A DNA stretch of 64,000 nucleotides. It comes from Sulfitobacter noctilucicola. GTDB lineage: Bacteria; Pseudomonadota; Alphaproteobacteria; Rhodobacterales; Rhodobacteraceae. Both the position numbers and the translations under genes were made by a program. The DNA is taken from assembly GCF_000622385.1 (NCBI RefSeq), contig NZ_JASD01000008.1, positions 620,001-684,000 of the forward strand, in the 5' to 3' direction. This document shows positions 19,263 through 28,688 of this stretch, piece after piece (positions within the stretch are counted from its first letter, which is position 1; the number at the start of each line of letters is the position of its first letter). The notes under the pieces were generated by a model. The model saw only the letters and a program-made list of their open reading frames with translations, did no database searches and was not told where the DNA came from.

Positions 19263-19376
19263 GCCAAACTCCCTATTTCCTAATTCGTTAATTCTCATAT
19301 AGGCAATGTAAATCCATTTTACATCACCCGTTTTCCACTACCTTCGCAAAACCCATCTGTATTGAAAAGACCTTAC

Positions 19377-20609
19377 CTACTCGGCCGCGCTGCTCCCGAT
19401 CCGCGACCAACGCACGGATACAAGCAGCAAAGCAAAGGCCGCCATACCAGCAAGAGTATATCCAGCCAGCGTCATCTGAATATCAGAATAGGCCATGACC
19501 GCCCCTTCCTGTACATTCGCCGATGCCACAAGGAGGGATCCTGCGAGAAGCAAACGACCGCCGAAACTTTGAAGCGACAGGTAGGTGGCACGACCCTGAT
19601 CCCCAAGCAAGGGCTGTATTCGTGCCATCATAAACGGTTTCGAAAAAGAATCCGGTACCATCCGGAAAAACAGCATGATGATGGCAAAGGCCGAGCTGGT
19701 TGCGGCCATAACACCGATCAAGGCAATCTGAATAAACAAAGCCAACAGCAAAATAGCGGCCAGCCCGATGCGCGCCCTCAGCCAGACTGCGACCAGCGAC
19801 GCCGCTACGGACACCAACATCATCACCGCTGACACAGACCCGCTTACAATAGATGCGTCCAAGGGCCAGATCAGGCGATCCATGGCTTGCGCAATAAATG
19901 GTTGGCCAAAGACAAATGGAACATGACTGAAACCGTACATCACCACCGCCAGCATAAAGAGCCAGACCAGAACAGGTTGCCGCATGGATTGCCTAAAGAA
20001 CCGCCACTGGGCCGCCAACCCGATGGTTGTAGGGTCACACATGGCATGCGGCGGTTCGGTAAAGCGCAGGGCGATGAACAGGCAGACCAGGAATGCTATG
20101 GCACCGGCCATGAATGCCGCTTCAAACGAATAGCTTGCCATCAGCCCGCCAGTAACGGCCGACAATGCCAGCCCTGTTAACGTCGCACGCCAGCTCAAGG
20201 TCTCGTGATGTTCAACCGCTTCCCCGCGCCCGTCCGCCTCAAGAGATTCGTAAAGCAATGCGTGATCCGTACCGGAGGCAAGGGCGGCAGCCGCACCAAG
20301 ACAGACCTGACCCAGCGCAAAGATGTAAAAATCAGTACCAAACGCAATCAATCCCGCACCCAGCGCCCCCGCAACGGTTGCACCAATCAAGGTGTACCTA
20401 CGCCCGAGGCGGTCCGACATATAGCCTGACGGCACCTCCAGTGCGGTCGTGGCAACATCATAAACGGCGTAAAGGACAATTGCTTCTGCCGCCGAAAGCT
20501 CTGTTTGGAAAAACAAAAACCAGATTGACTGCCAAAAGATCAGGTTTTGTACGAACTTGAACCATGGATAAAGCCGCACGTTCCGCGCCATGCCAGCATG
20601 GCGCGTCAT
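19377..20609 (-). CDS. Major facilitator superfamily transporter
   Basis: A 410-residue inner-membrane transporter with about twelve membrane segments. The loop motif between segments 2 and 3 is SDRLGRRYTLIG, the classic MFS signature, preceded by VATTALEVPSGYM, which is common in drug-efflux-like members. Substrate cannot be deduced. It diverges from gabD. An alternative start 18 bases inside (MARNVRL) is possible. Confident as MFS, not for substrate. Confidence 0.85.
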   Translation of the reverse strand: MTRHAGMARNVRLYPWFKFVQNLIFWQSIWFLFFQTELSAAEAIVLYAVYDVATTALEVPSGYMSDRLGRRYTLIGATVAGALGAGLIAFGTDFYIFALGQVCLGAAAALASGTDHALLYESLEADGRGEAVEHHETLSWRATLTGLALSAVTGGLMASYSFEAAFMAGAIAFLVCLFIALRFTEPPHAMCDPTTIGLAAQWRFFRQSMRQPVLVWLFMLAVVMYGFSHVPFVFGQPFIAQAMDRLIWPLDASIVSGSVSAVMMLVSVAASLVAVWLRARIGLAAILLLALFIQIALIGVMAATSSAFAIIMLFFRMVPDSFSKPFMMARIQPLLGDQGRATYLSLQSFGGRLLLAGSLLVASANVQEGAVMAYSDIQMTLAGYTLAGMAAFALLLVSVRWSRIGSSAAE

Positions 20610-20801
20610 GTGTTGACTACCGGTCCGGCCGAGAAAGAAGATAATGCGCCATTCATGGTTGCCACCATTGCCGCGCGAACCTCGGTCGTCCAGTCTTTTG
20701 CCTTAGGTAGGCCCGTCTTCAAGTGCTGCAAATCCCAGTCAGGCTGGACAATCACGCCTAATATTGCAATGGCTGCGGCAAATCATAGCGGAGAGACTGA
20801 T

Positions 20802-22274
20802 ATGACCGACGCAACCAATCTGAAATCTATTCTCAAAGATCCAAGCCTTCTTGAAACACGTGCCTATATCGGTGGCAAATGGGTTGATGGCGACGACGGA
20901 ACATTTGACGTCACAAACCCTGCACGCGGCGATGTCGTGGCAAAGGTTGCCAACCTGAGCCGCGCGCAGGTCGCTGGTGCCATCGCGCAGGCAGAAGCCG
21001 CTCAGAAAGAATGGGCCAAGTGGACCGGTAAGGAACGTGCCGCCGTCATGCGTAAATGGTTCGACCTGATGATGGAGAACCAGGACGATCTTGGCGCAAT
21101 ACTGACTGCAGAGCAGGGCAAACCATGGGCTGAAGCCAAGGGCGAAATCGGTTATGGCGCGTCCTTCATCGAATTCTTCGGCGAAGAAGCCAAGCGCATC
21201 TATGGCGAAACAATCCCGGGCCACCAGCGTGACAAGCGGATTACAGTAATCAAGCAACCCATCGGCGTTGCCGCATCAATCACGCCTTGGAACTTCCCCA
21301 ATGCGATGATTACCCGCAAAGCAGCGCCAGCATTGGCTGCCGGGTGTGCTTTCGTTGCGCGCCCTGCCGCCGAGACACCTTTGTCTGCTATCGTTATGGG
21401 TGTGCTGGCCGAGCGTGCGGGCATCCCCGCCGGCGTCTTCAATGTCGTGCCGTCATCATCATCATCAGCCGTAGGCAAGGAATTCTGCGAAAACCCCGCG
21501 GTACGCAAAATCACCTTTACCGGCTCCACCGAGGTGGGTCGCATCCTGCTAAAGCAGGCTGCAGATCAGGTGATGAAGTGCTCCATGGAGCTGGGTGGCA
21601 ATGCGCCGTTTATCGTGTTTGACGACGCGGACCTGGACGCAGCTGTCGAAGGCGCGATCCTGTGTAAATTCCGTAACAACGGCCAAACCTGTGTATGCGC
21701 CAACCGCATCTACGTGCAGGCAGGTGTCTATGATGCCTTCGCCGAAAAGTTGAAAGCGCGCGTTGAAAAGATGAAAGTCGGTGACGGCTTCGAAGACGGT
21801 GTGGAGCTTGGCCCACTGATCAACAACGATGCCTCCGAGAAGGTCAAAGAACACGTGGAAGACGCCCTGTCTAAAGGTGCGACCATCCTTCTGGGTTCCA
21901 AGGAAGAGAAAATGGAAGGCAACTTCCTGGCTCCGACAATCCTTACCGGTGTGACGCAAGACATGGCCGTATCAAAAGAAGAGACCTTTGGCCCGCTCGC
22001 CCCTTTGTTCAAGTTCGACAATGAAGACGATGTCATCGAGATGGCAAATGACACCATCTTCGGCCTGGCGTCCTACTTCTATGCCAAAGACCTTAGCCGC
22101 GTTTACAAAGTAGCCGAGGCGCTGGAATACGGCATCGTCGGCGTGAACACCGGCATCATCTCGACCGAAGTGGCGCCATTCGGTGGGGTCAAACAGTCGG
22201 GCCTTGGGCGCGAAGGCTCGCACCACGGGATCGAAGACTATCTTGAGATGAAATACATCTGCATGAGCGTCTAA
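20802..22274 (+). CDS. gabD: NAD(P)-dependent succinate-semialdehyde dehydrogenase
   Basis: A 490-residue aldehyde dehydrogenase oxidising succinate semialdehyde to succinate in GABA breakdown. The cofactor strand region is TPWNFPNAMITRKAAPALAAG, the catalytic Glu is in MELGGNAPFIVFDDAD and the catalytic Cys in NNGQTCVCANRIYV; both Cys around the active site are typical of GabD. The C-terminus APFGGVKQSGLGREGSHHGI is also family-typical. The ATG at 20802 is chosen because the upstream extension in the same frame has no family likeness. No gabT is adjacent. Confidence 0.9.
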   Translation: MTDATNLKSILKDPSLLETRAYIGGKWVDGDDGTFDVTNPARGDVVAKVANLSRAQVAGAIAQAEAAQKEWAKWTGKERAAVMRKWFDLMMENQDDLGAILTAEQGKPWAEAKGEIGYGASFIEFFGEEAKRIYGETIPGHQRDKRITVIKQPIGVAASITPWNFPNAMITRKAAPALAAGCAFVARPAAETPLSAIVMGVLAERAGIPAGVFNVVPSSSSSAVGKEFCENPAVRKITFTGSTEVGRILLKQAADQVMKCSMELGGNAPFIVFDDADLDAAVEGAILCKFRNNGQTCVCANRIYVQAGVYDAFAEKLKARVEKMKVGDGFEDGVELGPLINNDASEKVKEHVEDALSKGATILLGSKEEKMEGNFLAPTILTGVTQDMAVSKEETFGPLAPLFKFDNEDDVIEMANDTIFGLASYFYAKDLSRVYKVAEALEYGIVGVNTGIISTEVAPFGGVKQSGLGREGSHHGIEDYLEMKYICMSV

Positions 22275-22305
22275 ACCAAAGGAAGGCGGGGACTACTGCC
22301 CCGCC

Positions 22306-23016
22306 TTACCCTTCTTTCGGTTCAATCTGTGCGATGACGGCATCGAACCGCGCCCAAGTAACTGAAGCCTTATTCCCTGCAACGCCATGATAATGCGACT
22401 TGCCTGACGAATTTGGTAACCCTGCCCAGATTTTTGCCAGATTGTTCATAAACGCTTTGCGGCCCAGCTCCCCTTTGCGAAAGCGTTTTAATCCCGCTTC
22501 TGCCAGTAAGACATCAGCAAGCTGGTCCTGCACATCCGCGTCAAACTGTTCCTTGAGACTGATACCAACTTTGCGCACCACCCGTTTTAGGGTCGAGGGA
22601 ATGAACTGATAGCGCCCGATGGCGTGCGGCTGCCCGGGGGTATCCGCGATCCATTGGTAGATTTCTTCCAATGTCATTTCCGTTGGCCGCTTGGGCGGTT
22701 TGATCCGCGCACCGAATTGAACCGCATTATATCCGTCCCGCCGCGACTCCGCTTCTTCGATGATGGCACGAATGGCCATTACATCTGTTCCCTGCCGCAC
22801 TGATGGCATTCGGCCCAAAACAGCCGGTTCTGCCCGCACACGCTCTGAGAACATACCGCCCTCGGCGCGGCCCATAAACAAAGCAGGAGAGCCCGGGTCC
22901 GAGGAACTCCGTGCAGAAACAAAAACAACACCGTCATTAAAAAGGGACACCGCCTGGCCCCGAACGGCCCCGGCAACCAGTACGCAATAAACCAACACGT
23001 GGAAAAGCAGCTTCAT
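22306..23016 (-). CDS. Secreted muramidase-like protein (lambda-R/GH104-like fold)
   Basis: A 236-residue protein with a signal peptide (MKLLFHVLVYCVLVAGAVRGQ). The second half resembles phage endolysin-type glycoside hydrolases: AIIEEAESRRDGYNAVQFG with an early Glu, then HAIGRYQFIPSTLKRVVR, QFDADVQDQLADVLLAEAG and FMNNLAKIWAGLP. It would cleave peptidoglycan in the periplasm or outside. The ATG at 23016 has AGGAG at ideal spacing, whereas the longer reading frame lacks a signal peptide. No phage genes are adjacent, so a chromosomal cell-wall role is more likely than a prophage remnant. Confidence 0.75.
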   Translation of the reverse strand: MKLLFHVLVYCVLVAGAVRGQAVSLFNDGVVFVSARSSSDPGSPALFMGRAEGGMFSERVRAEPAVLGRMPSVRQGTDVMAIRAIIEEAESRRDGYNAVQFGARIKPPKRPTEMTLEEIYQWIADTPGQPHAIGRYQFIPSTLKRVVRKVGISLKEQFDADVQDQLADVLLAEAGLKRFRKGELGRKAFMNNLAKIWAGLPNSSGKSHYHGVAGNKASVTWARFDAVIAQIEPKEG

Positions 23017-23137
23017 AAGCACTCCTACAAAATGGATTTGCAGCGATTTTGACGCAAAAAAGTTGCGAAGGCGTTCAGATCGAAAAAATTTGGAAGACGG
23101 CCAAGGATTGACCAACCCCGCGCGTCATACTCTTGTG

Positions 23138-23677
23138 ATGCTGATGAAAAGCGACGACACCACACTGGCCCTTGCGGCTGCGGGCGGCGATGCCGGTGCC
23201 TTTGCACGGCTGATGGAGCGGCAATATGACCGGTTCTTCAGGCTGTGCTTTCGGCTGACCGGCAGCCGTACCGAGGCTGAAGACCTGACGCAGGATATCT
23301 GTGCTGCCTTGCCCGCCAAGTTGCGCAGCTTCAACGGCGACGCCAGTTTCACGACTTGGGCTTACAGGATTTGCGTGAACGCAGCCCACGACCGCCGCCG
23401 CCGTGCTGCCACCCACGCACGCGCAGCAAGCGGATGGGGCGATTGGGAGATCAACCGCCGTGCTGCAGATGCGCAAGCCGAAGAAGCACTGGACTGGCTG
23501 ACACAGGCCATGGCCACCCTATCTGAAGACCTGCGCGACACGCTGGCGCTTGTTCTTGACGATGTGACACATGCACAGGCGGGCGATATCCTCGGGATAT
23601 CCGAAGGAACCGTCAGCTGGCGCATCAGCCAAGCCAAAAAACACCTCGCAACCCTGCGGCAGGAGGACACGGCATGA
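23138..23677 (+). CDS. ECF-type RNA polymerase sigma factor
   Basis: About 179 residues, a group IV sigma factor with region 2 (LMERQYDRFFRLCFRLTGSRTEAEDLTQDI, WAYRICVNAAHDRRRR) and region 4 (MATLSEDLRDTLALVLDD, HAQAGDILGISEGTVSWRISQAKKHL). It directs RNA polymerase to stress-type promoters. Start could be 23138 or 23144. Its stop overlaps the start of a membrane VWA protein (ATGA), so the two are made together; that partner is the likely regulator of its activity. Confidence 0.88.
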   Translation: MLMKSDDTTLALAAAGGDAGAFARLMERQYDRFFRLCFRLTGSRTEAEDLTQDICAALPAKLRSFNGDASFTTWAYRICVNAAHDRRRRAATHARAASGWGDWEINRRAADAQAEEALDWLTQAMATLSEDLRDTLALVLDDVTHAQAGDILGISEGTVSWRISQAKKHLATLRQEDTA

Positions 23678-25590
23678 CCGACGACCTCGATGATCTGAAA
23701 TCCTTGATGAACGCGGCAACGCCGCAGCCCGATGCCGCGCGCAAGGCAGAAAATATCGCTTTGGCGCAGAAAAATTTCGCCAACCTCCAAGGATCGCGGG
23801 GGGAGCTGCGTCCTACTTCTGATCGCCCGAAACCGGGCTTTATCACAGGAGTAAGACACATGCTGAACATTCTCACATCACGCGGCGCACTGACCGCCTC
23901 CACTGCCTTGGTCGCCGTTGGTATCATTGCACTGACTCCGTTAGGCACGCACCTGATCCCGCAAAGTTCTGATGCACCGTTCATTCCACCCGCCGTTCAG
24001 GAAGCACCCGCCACCACCCAAATGCGCGAGACTGAAGCGGATGAGCCAGCTATTGCTGAACTGTCAGCGCCGATGGTCGAGATGGAAATGGCTGCGCAAG
24101 ATATGGCGGGGCAAGGCATCGCCCAGTCCGCTGCGAAATCGAACATCCGGATGGCCGCGCCGTCGAGCCCCACAATGATGGTCGACGCACCGGTGATCAT
24201 GCCGCAAAACACGACCGAGAGTTTCGCGAATGCCGATGCGAACCCTGTCGTGACTGCGACGCAATCGCCTGTTTCGACTTTTTCGATTGATATCGATACC
24301 GCCTCTTACGCCATCGTGCGCAACAGCCTGCTGAAAGGTCAAATGCCCGACAAGGATGCCGTGCGGGTCGAAGAGATGATCAACTATTTCTCTTATGACT
24401 ATGCCGCCCCCAGTGAAGAAGCCGCCTTTGCTCCGACTGTGACGCTAAGCCAGACACCCTGGAACAGCGGCACACAATTGCTTGAGATCGGCATTCAAGG
24501 CGCAGAGGTGACCGAGCGGCCGCCACTAAACCTTGTCTTCCTGATCGACACGTCAGGTTCCATGCAGGATGCGAACAAGCTGCCACTGCTGAAAAAATCG
24601 TTCAGGCTGATGCTGGGCCAGCTGCGTCCCGAAGATCAGGTTGCCATCGTGACGTATGCGGGCAGCGCCGGGCAGGTCCTTGACCCAACACCCGCCTCTG
24701 AACGCACCACGATCCTGAACGCACTGGAGAACCTCAGCGCAGGGGGATCAACCGCCGGTCAAGCGGGCCTGCAACAGGCCTATGCCACGGCCGCCGGGAT
24801 GGCACAGGATGGCGATGTAAGCCGCGTGATCCTTGCGACAGATGGTGATTTCAACGTTGGTCTGCATGATCCTGACGCCCTCAAGGACTACATCGCCGAC
24901 AAACGCGCGTCAGGCACATATCTGAGTGTTCTGGGCTTTGGCCGTGGCAATCTGGATGACGCTACAATGCAGGCACTGGCCCAGAACGGGAACGGACAGG
25001 CCGCCTATATCGACACCCTATCCGAGGCGCAGAAGGTGCTGGTGGACCAGCTTTCCGGCGCACTTTTCCCGATCGCTGACGATGTAAAAATACAGGTCGA
25101 GTTCAACCCTGCTACTGTCGCCGAATACCGCCTGATCGGGTATGAGACACGCACGCTAAAGCGGGAAGACTTCAACAACGACAAGGTGGATGCAGGCGAC
25201 ATCGGCGCGGGCCATCAAGTCACGGCGATTTACGAGATCACGCCTTCGGGCTCCCCCGCCATCCTGAACGATGATCTGCGCTATGCCACCGCACAAACCA
25301 CCGGCGACAGCGATGAACTGGCCTTCCTCCGCCTGCGCTACAAAGCACCTGGTGCCAACACGAGCACCCTCATCGAAACCCCGATCAGCGCTGACATTTC
25401 GGGCAATGCCAGCTTTGCCACTGCCATCGCGGGTTTTGGCCAACTGCTGCGCGACGGCACATATCTTGGTGACTGGTCTTTTGCGGATGCCATCGAGCTG
25501 GCCGATAAAACCAAAGGCGACGATCCTTTCGGCTACCGGGCAGAGGCGATCCAACTGATGCGACTGGCCCAAAGCCTTTCGGCACAATAA
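23674..25590 (+). CDS. Membrane-anchored von Willebrand factor A protein (YfbK-like), possible anti-sigma partner
   Basis: A 638-residue protein. Residues 1-65 are cytoplasmic, a single membrane segment lies at about 72-92, then a Pro/Ala/Met-rich linker (95-200), and the YfbK-type N-terminal domain (FSIDIDTASYAIVRNSLLKG, about 203-222). The VWA domain has an intact metal site, DTSGS at 292-296, with ATDGDF further on. The C-terminal DUF3520-like part ends at the stop. Overlap with the sigma gene and the short cytoplasmic domain before one membrane pass make it a candidate transmembrane anti-sigma factor; that role is inference. The VWA assignment is firm. Confidence 0.85.
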   Translation: MTDDLDDLKSLMNAATPQPDAARKAENIALAQKNFANLQGSRGELRPTSDRPKPGFITGVRHMLNILTSRGALTASTALVAVGIIALTPLGTHLIPQSSDAPFIPPAVQEAPATTQMRETEADEPAIAELSAPMVEMEMAAQDMAGQGIAQSAAKSNIRMAAPSSPTMMVDAPVIMPQNTTESFANADANPVVTATQSPVSTFSIDIDTASYAIVRNSLLKGQMPDKDAVRVEEMINYFSYDYAAPSEEAAFAPTVTLSQTPWNSGTQLLEIGIQGAEVTERPPLNLVFLIDTSGSMQDANKLPLLKKSFRLMLGQLRPEDQVAIVTYAGSAGQVLDPTPASERTTILNALENLSAGGSTAGQAGLQQAYATAAGMAQDGDVSRVILATDGDFNVGLHDPDALKDYIADKRASGTYLSVLGFGRGNLDDATMQALAQNGNGQAAYIDTLSEAQKVLVDQLSGALFPIADDVKIQVEFNPATVAEYRLIGYETRTLKREDFNNDKVDAGDIGAGHQVTAIYEITPSGSPAILNDDLRYATAQTTGDSDELAFLRLRYKAPGANTSTLIETPISADISGNASFATAIAGFGQLLRDGTYLGDWSFADAIELADKTKGDDPFGYRAEAIQLMRLAQSLSAQ

Positions 25591-25629
25591 CGGCATAGCC
25601 GCACGGAGCATCCACCGTGCGGCACCCTG

Positions 25630-26841
25630 TCAATTTCCATCGTGGGACCAGTGCGGCGGGTCTTTCTTCAGCTTCTTCACACCGTAGCCATCCCCCACTG
25701 TGTGCAAATCAGTGTTCTGGCCGCTTTTGGGGGACGAGGTAATCTCAACATCCTCCCCCGCCTTGTTCTTGATCGTCAGATCACCGGACCAGCTCAGTGT
25801 CCAGTCTATCGCCGTGCCGCGCGTGTGGTTCGACTTCAGGCTGGGCCGGTGAACAATGTTAAAACACCTCACCATTTCAAGCGCTTTTCCAACCGACAAT
25901 TCATCCGCACCGTGATCGTAATTGATGTCCACACCTGAAATGGTCGGTACATCTGATGGCTTTATTTCCTTATATCCCACAGTCCACGCGTAATGCATAA
26001 GCGCTGCTCGCTTCGTATCCCGCAAGGTCGAACCGATCTTGACCTTTACGCCCGCATCCTCCAGCGCTTTCTTGAACGCGGTGACATCCGTCTTAAAGCT
26101 GCCTTCCAGATCGCCGATCTTTTTCGAATTGGGGTATTTTGCTTGATTACTTTGAAACCAGTTGCGGCCCGAAAGGTTCGCCGCAGGGGCCATGCCAAGC
26201 TCCGTTTCCACCACCCGAAGCTCTTCGGTGATGGCTGCGATCAGGTCATAGGCCTTCACATAATCAAACGCTTCTGCCGCCTTTTTGGCATCATATTCCC
26301 GTTCTGCAAGGCGCAGAATAGTACGCGCCTGCGCGTCCGTCAGGTTTTCAGCTGCGTCTGCCGCATTGCGCCGCTTGTTGAAATCCCCTGCCAAGGGCCC
26401 GTAAATCTGGGAAGGTGGAAAGTGCAGTTCATAGTGCTTCCAATCTGCGGCGGTCTCCTTTTCGGCAGTCGCTAATAACATCGTAGCGTCGGCCCAATGC
26501 TCCATGGCCTCTGCTTCGGCAATGTCCACTTCAAGCCGCACCGCCTTTTCCGCCCCGGGATGTTCGGAATCCAACAACTTGCCCGCCCGGACCTTATACT
26601 GGGCCCACTGTTTGGCCTTATTTTCCCAGCGCGCCTTGTTCCTTTCTAACTCTTTGCGCAGTTTAGTGACCTTAGCTTTCAGCATATTAATGTTCGTTTT
26701 AATGCTATCCAGACGCTCTTTTTCTTCTTTGTCCAACCCGTCTTCCATGAACTCTTTGCGTAAGACTTCCTCTTTCGCGGTAAGCTCGTCGATAGCCGCT
26801 TCGGCAACTCTGATCTGATGAATCTTTGGCAAGCCTGACAT
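25630..26841 (-). CDS. Coiled-coil protein with M15-like (D,D-carboxypeptidase/endolysin) C-terminal domain
   Basis: A 403-residue protein. Residues about 5-160 are coiled coil (KEEVLRKEFMEDGLDKEEKE, KAKVTKLRKELERNKARWEN). The C-terminal 170 residues contain STLRDTKRAALMHYAW, SNHTRGTAIDW, which fits the SxHxxGxAxD zinc motif of M15 peptidases, and a final PPHWS that would supply the last metal His. No signal peptide is seen. Start 26841 is supported by AAGGAG. It may be exported by an unusual route or act on wall fragments; its substrate is unknown. It stands alone between the VWA gene (convergent) and hsp20. Confidence 0.68.
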   Translation of the reverse strand: MSGLPKIHQIRVAEAAIDELTAKEEVLRKEFMEDGLDKEEKERLDSIKTNINMLKAKVTKLRKELERNKARWENKAKQWAQYKVRAGKLLDSEHPGAEKAVRLEVDIAEAEAMEHWADATMLLATAEKETAADWKHYELHFPPSQIYGPLAGDFNKRRNAADAAENLTDAQARTILRLAEREYDAKKAAEAFDYVKAYDLIAAITEELRVVETELGMAPAANLSGRNWFQSNQAKYPNSKKIGDLEGSFKTDVTAFKKALEDAGVKVKIGSTLRDTKRAALMHYAWTVGYKEIKPSDVPTISGVDINYDHGADELSVGKALEMVRCFNIVHRPSLKSNHTRGTAIDWTLSWSGDLTIKNKAGEDVEITSSPKSGQNTDLHTVGDGYGVKKLKKDPPHWSHDGN

Positions 26842-27180
26842 GCTGAATTTTCTCCTTACAAATCCCCGGGAAAACCAGCGCGATGTGCAGAGAATATTGC
26901 AGCAGCTGGTGGCAGGGGGGTGGCGAACAACCACACATTCAAAATCTATGTCTTCAAAAAACTGATGAATTCAGTACGACCATAACACCCGATGTACTGC
27001 ATCAAGTCAATTTTCGCCGCTTCGCAGCCGGATTACGATGGGCATCACTTGCGGCCCAAGGCACCACCACCGAAGCGAAATGAGCTTCGCCAGGCGGAAA
27101 GGCGAACCTAGCTATCTCACGCCAGATGTTCGCGTGGGCGGCTTAACGACGGGAGGATCTGATTGCTCTTTCGCCCCAAA
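26842..27180. other. Intergenic stretch without recognisable gene
   Basis: Between the M15-like gene and the hsp20 terminator I see no convincing coding region on either strand; open frames here are short and lack ribosome sites. It probably contains the promoter of the M15-like gene. No repeats or RNA genes were noticed. Confidence 0.5.
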
Positions 27181-27210
27181 GAAAAAGCCCGGCGCAGTGC
27201 ACCGGGCTTT
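27181..27210 (-). terminator. Intrinsic terminator of the hsp20 gene
   Basis: On the minus strand an eight-base stem AAGCCCGG/CCGGGCTT (27202-27209 with 27185-27192) closes a nine-base loop and is followed by a T-rich run (TTTTTCTTT). It lies about 60 bases after the hsp20 stop. Confidence 0.85.
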
Positions 27211-27272
27211 CCGAGGTCTGTCTCGGGGGATGAGGGTCAGACCATCAGTCCATCAAGAAGCCAGGGGTGGCC

Positions 27273-27743
27273 TCAATTGACGGATTTCGCGTCAACGACG
27301 TCTTTGCTGATCGCAGCCACATCAGACGAAATCTGGATCTGGCGAGGCTTCAGCGCTTCGGGCACCTGACGCTCCAGCTCGATGTGCAGCATGCCATCGG
27401 CATGGGCAGCGCCCGTGACGGAGACGTGATCTGCCAGCTGGAAACGGCGCTCAAACGCGCGGGTCGCAATGCCACGATGCAGATAGGTCTTGGCCTCATC
27501 CTCGTCCGCTTTGCGGGCCGAAACGATAAGCGCCTTGTCACGAACTTCGACATTCAGATCGGCATCCGAAAACCCTGCAACCGCAATTGAAATGCGGTAA
27601 GCATCGTCGTTCAGCTTTTCGATGTTGTAAGGGGGATAGCTTGGGGCAGCGCCGTCATTGCTCAGGACACGGTCCATCATGTTAGCAATCTGGTCAAACC
27701 CGACGGTGGACCGGTAAAGCGGTGCAAAATCAAAAGTACGCAT
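27273..27743 (-). CDS. Small heat shock protein, Hsp20 family
   Basis: A 156-residue alpha-crystallin-type chaperone that holds unfolded proteins. The N-terminus MRTFDFAPLYRSTVGFDQI and PPYNIEKLNDDAYRISIAVAGF mark it as the IbpA/HspH subclass; the crystallin domain ends GMLHIELERQVPE. Length typical. Probably heat-induced, but no clear RpoH promoter or thermometer hairpin could be asserted in the 120 bases upstream. Followed by a good terminator. Confidence 0.92.
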   Translation of the reverse strand: MRTFDFAPLYRSTVGFDQIANMMDRVLSNDGAAPSYPPYNIEKLNDDAYRISIAVAGFSDADLNVEVRDKALIVSARKADEDEAKTYLHRGIATRAFERRFQLADHVSVTGAAHADGMLHIELERQVPEALKPRQIQISSDVAAISKDVVDAKSVN

Positions 27744-27869
27744 GTGTTCATCCTCATTTTTTGAGCGATCGAGTGTCAGACCTTCCGTTATCGGACAGGC
27801 CCTGTTGAAAGTCCGAAACCCTCAATAGGCGTTCCGGTACAGCTCATGTGGGGAGGATGATTTACAGTT

Positions 27870-28688
27870 TCAAGACCCTTTGGCTGTCACAAATTTTGCG
27901 CCCGAAGACCCTTTGTTTGCACCCACACCCAATCGCCGAACCGTGGCTTTCGGCCTAGGTTTGTTTGCGTACATCTGGCGCTTTAGATCAGCAATCAGGG
28001 GCGGCAATGCCATCCCCAGGGCGATTTCGCGCCCGCCCATTGTCCCACCACCGGAGATGACAGAAGCGATCTGACCCCGCCCGTTCAAATGGGTAAACAC
28101 CGGCGCACCGCTAGACCCAAAGGTGACATCACAATCCAGTGCGATCAACCGCTGGCGCATGCCGAGGACCTGACACTGGTTTTGGCGAGACAACTTGTCC
28201 GAGCGGCCTCGGCCATAAGAAACAACGCTGACCGCACCCTGAGGCATCGCGCCATTGAAGACAGCGAACGGGCTCAACTCATGCGTCGGGATAGGCTTTG
28301 CCAACCGCACCAGTGCGATATCGTGTCGAACGTTCTGCAGGTTATGGGATTGCCCCGGCGTATAGCCGGTATGCGCTTCAATCTGTGCCACACCGCGTTT
28401 TGCAGCTGCCTGACCATGTGTCAGCCCCGCTTGAAAGGTCAACTCCTTCGGTAGCACCTTTGCCCCAGAAGGTTTGTGAAAGACACAATGCGCTGCCGTC
28501 AGAACCAGATCGGGTGCAATCAGCGTGCCTGTGCAGAACCCGGAAGGACCGATATCAAGCCGGCCGACGGCTTCCCATGCTAATGCATCATTCTTGGTAT
28601 CCAGCGCGCGCAGCTTGCTTGATTGCGCGGCAAGAGGGGCCGTAAAGGCCACACACAAAACGGCGCAGATCATTCCGAGTTTCATCAT
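27870..28688 (-). CDS. Secreted trypsin-like serine protease, copy 2 of a tandem pair
   Basis: A 272-residue S1 family protease with signal peptide (ending PLAAQ). The triad is intact: His in LTAAHC, Asp in RHDIALV, and Ser in TFGSSGAPV, with oxyanion context GSSGAP. Two cysteine pairs are likely (CTG...C, CQ...C). The C-terminal 40 residues are basic and Gly/Lys-rich. It overlaps by ATGA with the upstream paralogue and shares long identical stretches with it (GRLDIG..GFCTG.LIAP.LVLTAAHC), pointing to tandem duplication. Confidence 0.88.
   Translation of the reverse strand: MMKLGMICAVLCVAFTAPLAAQSSKLRALDTKNDALAWEAVGRLDIGPSGFCTGTLIAPDLVLTAAHCVFHKPSGAKVLPKELTFQAGLTHGQAAAKRGVAQIEAHTGYTPGQSHNLQNVRHDIALVRLAKPIPTHELSPFAVFNGAMPQGAVSVVSYGRGRSDKLSRQNQCQVLGMRQRLIALDCDVTFGSSGAPVFTHLNGRGQIASVISGGGTMGGREIALGMALPPLIADLKRQMYANKPRPKATVRRLGVGANKGSSGAKFVTAKGS

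Noticed and set aside
22306-23016. Prophage lysis gene
   Set aside because: The muramidase-like protein has a signal peptide and no phage neighbours, so a chromosomal wall enzyme is more likely.
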